NCBI GenBank assembly: GCA_041399205.1
Contig: JAWKTK010000036.1
Location: forward strand, 1 to 53,204
DNA from: JAGQOZ01 sp041399205
GTDB taxonomy: Bacteria; Planctomycetota; Planctomycetia; Pirellulales; Pirellulaceae
Length of the DNA: 53,204 nt
Direction of reading: 5' to 3'
The notes beneath the pieces were generated by a model. The model searched no databases. It had not been told where the DNA came from and was given only the letters and a program-made list of their open reading frames with translations. Every line of letters begins with the position of its first letter. Position 1 is the stretch's first letter. Position numbers and translations under genes: made by a program. Positions 26,001-33,102 of the stretch are shown here, piece after piece.

Positions 26001-26618
26001 TGCATCGAGTCGGTTGATTCGAATCACCCAGTTCCGAAGCAACTCGTGATCCATTCGGTAGAAGACAGAAATCAGATTGCCAACTGGACTCCAGCTATGC
26101 CGCCGGTCTGTGGAGCGATTTCACCCGACGGAACACAAGTGGTAACGGGACACAAGGACGGCTTACGATTCTGGTCGCTTGCTGATCTAGACCATCCCAT
26201 GCATGTGATTATGGGTGGCCAAAGCGAGAAAACTCCAGGGACCATTTGGTGTGTTGACTATTCACCGGACGGATCGACCGTGATTGCCGGCACTAATTTG
26301 ACGGGTCGCATCGAAATCGTGGACGCTGTGGCGAAAAAGCCGATTGGCCAATTGGCGGGACATACGCAACACATCATGGCAGTCAAGTTTTCGCCGGATG
26401 GCAAACGAATCGCCAGCGGAGGAAATGCGGGATACGATGCTTTGAAAATTTGGGATTTTGAATCGCGACGCGAATTGATATCACTCTATGTGGATGGTTG
26501 GACGTCCAGCTACATCCGCTGGCTGCCCGACGACAACTCCATTCTCTTGGTCAACGGCGGTACTGGTTTGTATCTATTTCGCGCACCTTCGTTCGCGGAA
26601 ATCGACCAGCGAGAATAG
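23070..26618 (+). CDS. Transmembrane Ser/Thr protein kinase with C-terminal WD40 propellers (K4)
   Basis: Protein of 1182 residues. Kinase motifs: GEGGFG at 87-92, Lys at 110, HRDLKPTN at 207-214, DFG at 230-232. A membrane helix lies at about 410-430 and is followed by a short Ala/Lys-rich, coiled-coil-like stretch (about 445-480), not obvious in the other kinases. Then come a linker (HWEWRALW) and WD40 blades (SPDGQYLASV, SPDGKWLASGSMD, TPDGSRLLSTGQD, SPDGKRIASGGN). The start MPDDEKLIFDRAVEID aligns with K2. It is the last kinase of the array; no surface-protein gene is convergent with it. Confidence 0.92.
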   Translation: MPDDEKLIFDRAVEIDNRDERNRYVRDACGQDAELRHRVDRLLNAFEHADQFLSKRAADSFEAERSTPFASEVGQTIDRYKLLEKIGEGGFGDVYMAEQVEPVVRKVALKIIKPGMDSRQVIARFEAERQALALMDHKNIGKFLDAGTTSANDGVAAGRPYFVMELVRGIPITEFCDSRRLSTDQRLQIFLDVCDAVGHAHQKGIIHRDLKPTNILVYDDGNRPTPKVIDFGIAKATQGRLTDKTLFTQFHQFIGTPAYMSPEQAQMSGIDVDTRSDIYSLGVLLYELLTGTTPLNKDSLKSTSFDETCRRIREETAPTPSKRVSTFSNVEQVTLANSHRTDPANFSSRLRGDLDWIIMKALDKDRARRYNTTDAFASDILRHLNNEPVTAGPPSAAYYLRKYIQRNRTAALTGLAFLAVCILGTVISLWGWMRAIEKERELADQVTQTEAALSDATQARDVAVAAKAVAATAKDQAVKEAYVAKIQAAHHALRLKDLGTARILIDEAAALDPNHELRHWEWRALWQLVQGNAEFTFQSDQPIGNLSVHPDGNRVAICRKDSILIMNLTTRSTERELPTEGSARAEFTADGKRLYAVDRTGVVRAWELPDFSVADFQLSHDVPFNHRLELAVAPDGQTLATFSGSQQGWDRGRVTIWDTRSKKPKATIPEFGWACPLAFSADSTRLVLGTGPKTGLNPEAGPMRIVDLNTMAETLIDPIETPRWLGRGGVEFSPDGQYLASVMAVANPEVMIHGVDGRFVAKLEQHSAAAIDATFSPDGKWLASGSMDRTVLLWDWRNQKVVAELLEHDLGVIDVQFTPDGSRLLSTGQDGKVCVWNLSDVDNMDWPIYRDTDHAWSLPGSAISCSADGRFVAATRSAKSSGRTPQPGIAIFSTDDLSERNVIAESHGIVQGFIFSPTQNLAAISTENGELQLIDFDSADLNRTKQPETIRAETLRADEGMVTYPLHFQSNGKRLLSCIESVDSNHPVPKQLVIHSVEDRNQIANWTPAMPPVCGAISPDGTQVVTGHKDGLRFWSLADLDHPMHVIMGGQSEKTPGTIWCVDYSPDGSTVIAGTNLTGRIEIVDAVAKKPIGQLAGHTQHIMAVKFSPDGKRIASGGNAGYDALKIWDFESRRELISLYVDGWTSSYIRWLPDDNSILLVNGGTGLYLFRAPSFAEIDQRE

Positions 26619-26898
26619 ATCAGGCTCGGCGAAAAGAAAGCTGCGCTGAGTCGAACGGCGGCGAGATCGCCATTGGATGAAAAGCCGCAGTGCAATATTC
26701 GACATTCTTGATGTTAGTGAGATGGTGTCCTTCGCAACTAAAAACAGTCGTCCCTGAATTCCAGGATAGTTTGCGAGGTTTTCGTCGCATCGTTGTTGTC
26801 GCCATTCATGCCGGTGTTTGCTAAAATAACGTGTTGCTTCCCCAGATCTTACCCTGCCGCGTTTGCATACATTTTGTTCAATTCGTTGGAGCTGTTTG

Positions 26899-29800
26899 AT
26901 GGTTCACCTGATGCGTTGGTCGCTTTGCAGGATTCGCAACGTCGGTTGGTGGATGCACTTCGTGTGCATTGTAGCGGTCCATTCGGTCCATGCAGCCGAC
27001 GGACCAGCGCCACGCATCGACAACGGATTAATCGCCGCCTATTCATTTGTCGAACCGACCAACGCCGTGATTACCGACGACTTGAATGCGGCAGAGGCGT
27101 TGCGAATTCATTCGCCGCAGGCAATTCAATACCAAGACGGAGGCATGGCGGTACACGCGTCGGCCATGATCGTATCCGATACGCCTCCGCAACACGTGAT
27201 TGCCGCCGTCAAAAAATCGAACGCATTGAGCGTGGAAGTTTGGTTACAACCGGCTGATCTGCAGCAAAAAGGTCCGGCTCGGATCTTCAGTATTTCTGAC
27301 GGCCCGTCCGCTCGAAACATGACGCTCGGCCAAGACGGCGATCGCTTTGATGTGCGACTCCGCACCTCGTCCACCGACCAGAACGGCATGCCGTCTTTGG
27401 CCAGCCAGTCGAACGCCGTCAGTACCGAACGCACACACGTTGTGTTTACTCGCAACGCACAGGGCAATTCGATCCTGTACATTAACGGACAGGAAAATGC
27501 GGCCAAACAGCAACCCGGTTCGCTAGAAAACTGGGACGAACAATTTCGCATGGCGGTTGCCAATGAAGTTTCCGGCGATCGACCTTGGCGAGGCCACATT
27601 TTCTTGCTGGCCATCTATGACCGAAGTTTGTCAGCGACGGAAGTGCAACAGAACTTTTCCGCAGGCATTCCCGGCGGAATGGATTACAACGCTTTGCTTC
27701 CCGAACCGCTGGACCGGTCGGTCGACTTCGTCAAAGACATCCAGCCATTGCTGAAGGATCGCTGCTTTGACTGTCACGTTTCCGGAAACGAAGAAGGCGG
27801 GTTGAACCTGGGGATTCGCCAGCGAGTGGTCGAAGGAGGCGAACATGGCCCGATCTTGATCCAAGGTGACAGCCAACACAGCCGCATGATCCATATGGTG
27901 GCCGGACTGGACGATGTCGCTCGCATGCCGCCCGATGGCGAAGGCGATCCGCTTACGGACCAAGAAGTCAGCCTGTTGCGAACTTGGATCGATCAGGGAA
28001 TGCCGTGGCCGGATGGGACGGACATACTGGATCCTCGAATGGAGGAAGCCAAAACCCATTGGGCTTTTCAGCCACTGCACGCGGTGACTCCGCCTGACGT
28101 GCAGCACGACGATTGGGTGCGTTCGCCGGTTGATCGGTTCGTGCTGGCCAAACTAGAAGCTGCCGAACTTTCGCCGTCGGAACGCGTCGATGCACGTCGC
28201 TTGATTCGGCGTTTGTATTTTGACTTGATCGGTTTGCCGCCATCGCCTGAACAAGTGGACGAATTTGTCGAAGCTGCGAATCGAGATTGGGACAGTGCGG
28301 TAGAGTCGTTAGTGGATTCGCTGTTGGCGAGTTCGCATTACGGGGAACGCTGGGGTCGGCACTGGCTGGATGTGGCTCGCTACGCCGACAGTGATGGGCA
28401 GGAAAGCGATCGCGATCGCCCGGCGGCGTATCACTATCGCGATTTTGTCATCCAGGCTTTCAATGACGACATGCCGTTTGATCAGTTTGTGCGTTGGCAA
28501 TTGGCCGGCGATGAAATCGAACCGAACAATCCGCAGGCGTTCGCGGCTACGGGCTTTATCGTTGCCGGTCCGTTTGCGGCATTGCCCGATCGGTTGATGG
28601 AAGATGAACGATTGCGAAATCGTTACAACGAATTGGACGACGTGCTGTCGACCGTGGGCACCGGCATGTTAGGCCTAACGCTTGGTTGCTGCCGTTGCCA
28701 CGATCACAAATACGATGCCATTCCGTCGCGAGATTACTATCGATTGCTCAGTGCGTTTCACACGGGAGAACGAGCAGAATTGAAGGTAGGTGATTCGTCG
28801 GAAAAGATCTTCGGCTTCGCGGAAACTCGATCCGAACCTGCTCCAACTTGGCTGTTTGCACGAGCGGACTATTATGATCGCGACCAACCGGTGCAACTGG
28901 GATTCGTTTCGGTAATGACATCGGCTAAGACTCCGGATATCTACTGGCGACATGCCAAAGAAACCAGTCAGGCCAACAATAGCACCAATCAACGTCATGC
29001 GTTGGCAGATTGGATGACCGATGAGGATGATGGTGCCGGTCCGCTGGTGGCTCGAGTGTTTGTGAATCGTTTGTGGCATCACCATTTTCGACATGGTCTA
29101 GTGCGAACGACAGGTGACTTTGGCGTGCGGAGCGAACCGCCAACGCATCCGGAATTGCTGGAATGGCTGGCTCGCGATTTTGTTTCGCACGGTTGGAAAG
29201 TGAAACGTCTGCAGCGAATGATGGTGCTAAGTGCCGTCTATTTGCAGGCCAGCGGCAAGACGCCGCCGGACGTCGATCCGCAGAATCGGTTGCTGAGTTT
29301 CATGCCGCTGCGTCGATTGGAAGCCGAAATCTTGCGTGACAGTTTGTTGTCAGTGTCGGGTACGCTGAACAAAGCGCAGTTCGGTCCGGCCGTGCGAGCT
29401 CCCATCGCGGCGGAAGCGATTCTGGCCAGAAACCTGAAAGATGGCTATCCAAAGGACATCAAAGACGGCCCGGAAGTACGGCGGCGTTCGGTATACATGT
29501 TTCACAAACGAGTTGTCCCGAATCCATTGTTGGCGGCATTCGATAAACCGGATGCGCAGCAGAGTTGTAGTCGCCGAGATGTCACGACGGTGGCTCCGCA
29601 GGCATTGGCACTGCTGAACGATCCATTTGTTCGAACCGTCGCCTTGGAGTTCGCGGACAGGTTGATGCGAGAAGCCGCCGAACAGCAGGTGGACGCGACT
29701 TCGGACCAGACGATCGATCGAGCGTTTCAGTTGTCATTGGGACGCCATGCGAATGAACGTGAATTAACGTCGTCGCGAGCGTTCGTTCAACAGCAGATTC

Positions 29801-29913
29801 GTCAGCGACATGAGCGAACGAAAGGTTTGACATTAGAGCAGGCGACACAGGAAGCGTTGGCGGACTTTTGCCAAGTGCTGTTTGGATTAAACGAGTTTTT
29901 GTACGTCGATTAA
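26899..29913 (+). CDS. PSCyt1-DUF1549-DUF1553 planctomycete protein with LamG-like domain
   Basis: Predicted exported protein of 1004 residues. An N-terminal signal sequence ends near HSVHA (residue 33). A LamG/concanavalin-like domain (about 40-235) is followed by a planctomycete cytochrome c-like segment with a CFDCH haem-type motif near residue 285, then DUF1549 (DARRLIRRLYFDLIGLPP, HWLDVARYADSDG) and DUF1553 (VARVFVNRLWHHHFRHGLV, LSFMPLRRLEAEILRDSLL, ALALLNDPFV). Such proteins occur with DUF1501 partners in planctomycetes and are suspected to act in polysaccharide breakdown; the reaction is unknown. ATG 26899 has GGAG seven bases upstream. A DUF1501 gene follows at 31530. The stop codon is the start of a hairpin repeat array. 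Confidence 0.9.
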   Translation: MVHLMRWSLCRIRNVGWWMHFVCIVAVHSVHAADGPAPRIDNGLIAAYSFVEPTNAVITDDLNAAEALRIHSPQAIQYQDGGMAVHASAMIVSDTPPQHVIAAVKKSNALSVEVWLQPADLQQKGPARIFSISDGPSARNMTLGQDGDRFDVRLRTSSTDQNGMPSLASQSNAVSTERTHVVFTRNAQGNSILYINGQENAAKQQPGSLENWDEQFRMAVANEVSGDRPWRGHIFLLAIYDRSLSATEVQQNFSAGIPGGMDYNALLPEPLDRSVDFVKDIQPLLKDRCFDCHVSGNEEGGLNLGIRQRVVEGGEHGPILIQGDSQHSRMIHMVAGLDDVARMPPDGEGDPLTDQEVSLLRTWIDQGMPWPDGTDILDPRMEEAKTHWAFQPLHAVTPPDVQHDDWVRSPVDRFVLAKLEAAELSPSERVDARRLIRRLYFDLIGLPPSPEQVDEFVEAANRDWDSAVESLVDSLLASSHYGERWGRHWLDVARYADSDGQESDRDRPAAYHYRDFVIQAFNDDMPFDQFVRWQLAGDEIEPNNPQAFAATGFIVAGPFAALPDRLMEDERLRNRYNELDDVLSTVGTGMLGLTLGCCRCHDHKYDAIPSRDYYRLLSAFHTGERAELKVGDSSEKIFGFAETRSEPAPTWLFARADYYDRDQPVQLGFVSVMTSAKTPDIYWRHAKETSQANNSTNQRHALADWMTDEDDGAGPLVARVFVNRLWHHHFRHGLVRTTGDFGVRSEPPTHPELLEWLARDFVSHGWKVKRLQRMMVLSAVYLQASGKTPPDVDPQNRLLSFMPLRRLEAEILRDSLLSVSGTLNKAQFGPAVRAPIAAEAILARNLKDGYPKDIKDGPEVRRRSVYMFHKRVVPNPLLAAFDKPDAQQSCSRRDVTTVAPQALALLNDPFVRTVALEFADRLMREAAEQQVDATSDQTIDRAFQLSLGRHANERELTSSRAFVQQQIRQRHERTKGLTLEQATQEALADFCQVLFGLNEFLYVD

Positions 29914-30160
29914 GTTTGCAGTCCCGCCTTTAGGCGATTAAGTTCGTAGTCCCGCTTTTAGGCGATTAAGTTCGTAGTCCGCCTTTAGGCGATTAAGTTC
30001 ATAGTCCCGCTTTTAGGTGATTAAGTTCGTAGTCCCGCTTTTAGGCGATTAAGTTCGTAGTCCCGCCTTTAGGCGATTAAGTTCATAGTCCCGCTTTTAG
30101 GTGATTAAGTTCGTAGTCCCGCCTTTAGGTGATTAAGTTCGTAGTCCCGCCTTTAGGCGG
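29908..30160 (+). repeat. Nine tandem 28-bp hairpin repeats after the DUF1553 gene
   Basis: Nine head-to-tail copies of a unit of the form GATTAAGTTCGTAGTCCCGC followed by CTTTAGGC (28 bp; one copy has 27). The first unit contains the stop codon of the preceding gene. Each unit has CGCC-TTTA-GGCG as a small stem-loop. Variants (CGCT, GGTG) still pair through G-U in plus-strand RNA. The last unit has a 5-bp stem and is followed four bases later by seven T, like a terminator. Confidence 0.93.
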
Positions 30161-30175
30161 AAGTTTTTTTCACGA

Positions 30176-30538
30176 ATGTACATTTCATTCGACTTTTTTG
30201 CGGCGACTAAATTGATGAATGACGAATTGGAACATGACCAGCTTGATGACTCAGACAAGGCCGAATCCGGCAATTCGGCGGAATCAGCCGGTTCGCAGCC
30301 GCAGCGATCGCGAGCGGTCCCGTGTGCAGATTCGGTTCGACTGTGGTGGGACTTGCTGCGCGTGAACGAACGCTTTTTGTATGCCAACTTTGTTCGACAA
30401 TATGGCCCAGAAGGCGCGAAAGACGCCATGCGTGAATGGTTGCATCAACGTAACGAAGAACACACCAAGCACCTGCTCAGCTACATCGGGAAACTCGGCG
30501 GACCGAATTTTCAACGTGAAAAGGAAGCCGAAGAATGA
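30176..30538 (+). CDS. Hypothetical protein, 120 residues
   Basis: A small soluble protein that I do not recognise. The first half is acidic and low-complexity; the second half (about 50-120) is a charged, probably helical segment containing VRLWWDLLRVNERFLYANF and YGPEGAKDAMREWL. It ends 3 bases before the stop of the convergent gene on the other strand, a tight fit that favours a real gene. The start is uncertain: ATG 30176 has GGAAG 12 bases upstream, while ATG 30215 (MNDELEHDQ) would remove 13 hydrophobic residues. Confidence 0.6.
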   Translation: MYISFDFFAATKLMNDELEHDQLDDSDKAESGNSAESAGSQPQRSRAVPCADSVRLWWDLLRVNERFLYANFVRQYGPEGAKDAMREWLHQRNEEHTKHLLSYIGKLGGPNFQREKEAEE

Positions 30539-30541
30539 CTG

Positions 30542-31531
30542 TTAGTTTGTCGATGCCGAGACAGCTTGGCGCCGATTCTTGACGAAGGCAATGAACTCGT
30601 CATATCCCAGCTTGGACTGCTTGGAAGCAACAGTCGCTTTGTATTCGTCGATGTCGGTCCATGTAACCTCGATTCGGCTGGCCCTTAGCACCGTATTTCC
30701 GTCACACTCTGCGACGAATCCCGGTGGCTGATGAACGAATAGTGAAGCTGATAGAGAACTGTCATCGCAAAACCAAACACCATTGACTCGACCGCTTCCT
30801 TTGAATGGGTTCTTAACTCCAAACGCATGAAATCCGATCGGCCGACCATTCTCGCTCACAACGTAGTGTTCCCAGTGGATCTGGTTCCACGCGTTGCTGT
30901 TCGCAAAGAATACGGAAAATACGGCCGCTATAAGAATCCAAGACACAAGTCTGCCGATTGAAAACTGCCAGCGTCGTCGCCGTGTGGAATCAGTCTTCAG
31001 AAATTGACAAGTCGCCTCCGACAAAAGGCAATATAGTAGCACGCCAGAAATGATTGCGACCAAGAATAGTGCATTGTCCGAGATTCGACGGGGCCGCACT
31101 TGCTCGGTACGAAAAACCAATAAAGATGTGACGTACGAGCCCGATACTAGGAACGAAATAAGGCAAAGAATTGTCAAGGCGACATAGGCCAACCGAGATA
31201 TGCGAAGGAATGCGTACGTCGTCGCAAGTAGGATCGCCGCTAGTGTCAGGCTAATGTCTCGATCAAAGCTCTTTCCGGAAGCCCACCAAGCTAAATTGTT
31301 CGAAAAAGACGCTGCAACGAGTGAAGAGAGAATCAAACTGGAAATCTTCACCTGCCATGGCTGCCCTAGTTGAGCAGGCGTCTCGTCGTCGAGCTGGGAT
31401 GAATCCGCCAAATTCCGACCTTTTTTGCAATCGAGACAAAGAAACGCTGCCACGCACATTCGCATCCATACAGTGTACAATGACAGGATATTCGAGTCAG
31501 GAAAATTCGGTTCATAGATTGATTTTGACAT
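30542..31531 (-). CDS. Hypothetical membrane protein
   Basis: Protein of 329 residues with at least five hydrophobic segments in the first two thirds (for example SSLILSSLVAASFSNNLAWW, LTLAAILLATTYAFL, YVALTILCLISFLVSG, NALFLVAIISGVLLYCLL, LVSWILIAAVFSVFF). A soluble C-terminal part of about 110 residues follows the last one. No family recognised. Its start codon and that of the DUF1501 gene on the other strand overlap (CATG), which leaves no room for leaders; an internal ATG at 31465 is the alternative. Confidence 0.65.
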   Translation of the reverse strand: MSKSIYEPNFPDSNILSLYTVWMRMCVAAFLCLDCKKGRNLADSSQLDDETPAQLGQPWQVKISSLILSSLVAASFSNNLAWWASGKSFDRDISLTLAAILLATTYAFLRISRLAYVALTILCLISFLVSGSYVTSLLVFRTEQVRPRRISDNALFLVAIISGVLLYCLLSEATCQFLKTDSTRRRRWQFSIGRLVSWILIAAVFSVFFANSNAWNQIHWEHYVVSENGRPIGFHAFGVKNPFKGSGRVNGVWFCDDSSLSASLFVHQPPGFVAECDGNTVLRASRIEVTWTDIDEYKATVASKQSKLGYDEFIAFVKNRRQAVSASTN

Positions 31532-32948
31532 GAATCACATTCGTTCTCATTGCGGTCGCTACCAATCAATCATCAATCGTCGTCAACTGCTGCAAAAGGC
31601 CGGAGCCGGTTTGGGCGGCGTGGCGTTAGCGGATTTGTTGTCGCAAGAAGGATTGCTGGCGGCGGATGATCGTTCGCAGAATCCGATGGCATCTCGAGCG
31701 GGCCATTTTCCGGCCAAGGCCAAGGCGGTGATTTGGTTGTTCATGGAAGGTGCGCCCAGTGCCGTCGATACGTTCGATCCAAAACCAGAATTGACCAAGA
31801 ACGATGGCAAGCGAATTTCCATCGATGTCTTTAACGGCAATCCCGGCCCGTTGATGAAGTCGCCGTTCGAATTCAAACAGTATGGCCAAAGCGGAGCGTG
31901 GGTGTGCGATCAATATCCCAACGTGGCCAAGCATGTGGATGACTTTGCATTCATCAAGTCTTTGCACAGTGATTCCAACGATCATGTGCCGGCGTTGTAT
32001 CAGATCAACACCGGGATCGCTCGACCTGGTTTTCCCGCGGCCGGAGCGTGGATAACGTACGGGTTGGGAAGTGAAAACCAGGATCTGCCCGGTTTTGTGG
32101 TGTTGGGCAACAATCAAGGCATCAAAGGCGGGCCGCTGAATTGGCATTCCGGTTTCTTGCCGTCAACGTATCAAGGAACATTGTTTCGGCCGGAAGGGAC
32201 GCCGATTCTGAATTTGAATCGGCCGCGTGCGGTGAGCCAGGCAGATCAGCGTCGTCAATTGGATCTCATGGCCGAACTGAACCAGCAGCACTTGGCAGCG
32301 CGGCCCGGCGAAGCGGACTTGTTGGGCCGCATCCAATCATTTGAACTGGCCTACCGCATGCAATCGGCCGCGACACGGCTGATCGATTTTTCGACCGAAT
32401 CGCAAACCACACGAGACCTTTACGGCTTGGATCAGAAGGAAACCAAATCGTACGGTTCGAAATGCCTGTTAGCTCGGCGCTTGGTGGAAGACGGAGTTCG
32501 CTTTGTCCAGGTTTACAGTGACGGAGAATGGGACGCTCATTCGAATTTGACGGCCAATCACACGGGTCATTGCCGAGCGACCGATGTGCCGATTGCCGGC
32601 TTGCTGACGGATCTGAAACAGCGAGGCTTGTTGGAATCGACGCTGGTGATTTGGGGCGGCGAATTCGGCCGCATGCCGGTTTCGCAAGGGAAAGATGGTC
32701 GAGATCACAATCCGCAAGGCTTTATCGCGTGGATGGCTGGCGCCGGTGTGAAAGGGGGCACCAGCTTTGGCGAAACGGACGAAATTGGCTACAAAGCCGC
32801 GGTCGATCCGGTCACCGTCCACGATCTGCACGCGACGATGCTGCACTTATTAGGCATCGAACATACTCGGCTAACCTACCTCCACAACGGCCGGCAATAT
32901 CGGCTGACCGATGTGGCGGGTAATGTGCTGCATTCGCTGTTGGCGTGA
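31530..32948 (+). CDS. DUF1501 family protein
   Basis: Protein of 472 residues of the DUF1501 family, related to the alkaline phosphatase/sulfatase fold. N-terminal NRRQLLQKAGAGLGGVALAD looks like a twin-arginine or similar export signal. Family motifs seen: FMEGAPSAVDTFDPKP, ITYGLGSENQDLPGFVVL, DSNDHVPALYQ, WGGEFGRMP, DGRDHNPQGF, HDLHATMLHLLG. Such proteins are usually encoded beside a DUF1553 protein, here the gene ending at 29913, although two hypothetical genes lie between. Substrate unknown. No clear ribosome site precedes the start. A frameshifted paralogue lies at 41036-42469. Confidence 0.88.
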   Translation: MNHIRSHCGRYQSIINRRQLLQKAGAGLGGVALADLLSQEGLLAADDRSQNPMASRAGHFPAKAKAVIWLFMEGAPSAVDTFDPKPELTKNDGKRISIDVFNGNPGPLMKSPFEFKQYGQSGAWVCDQYPNVAKHVDDFAFIKSLHSDSNDHVPALYQINTGIARPGFPAAGAWITYGLGSENQDLPGFVVLGNNQGIKGGPLNWHSGFLPSTYQGTLFRPEGTPILNLNRPRAVSQADQRRQLDLMAELNQQHLAARPGEADLLGRIQSFELAYRMQSAATRLIDFSTESQTTRDLYGLDQKETKSYGSKCLLARRLVEDGVRFVQVYSDGEWDAHSNLTANHTGHCRATDVPIAGLLTDLKQRGLLESTLVIWGGEFGRMPVSQGKDGRDHNPQGFIAWMAGAGVKGGTSFGETDEIGYKAAVDPVTVHDLHATMLHLLGIEHTRLTYLHNGRQYRLTDVAGNVLHSLLA

Positions 32949-32949
32949 A

Positions 32950-32968
32950 GACGTTTCACAAAAACGTC
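32950..32968 (+). terminator. Possible terminator hairpin after the DUF1501 gene
   Basis: GACGTTT and AAACGTC form a 7-bp stem with a 5-base loop directly after the stop codon. No T run follows, so this is a weak call. Confidence 0.35.
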
Positions 32969-33102
32969 ACGGCCAGTCCGCGCCATTGCAGATCCGTTCG
33001 GCTGGTTCTTCCGTGAAAAAATCTTCACTACCAGCGGATCTAATCGTTCGACGCAGACGTTTCGCTTATTCCTCATTTTCATGCGCGAATACACGAACGG
33101 CC

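Noticed and set aside
29908..30160. CRISPR array
   Set aside because: The units are head to tail with no spacers between them, and no cas gene is near.
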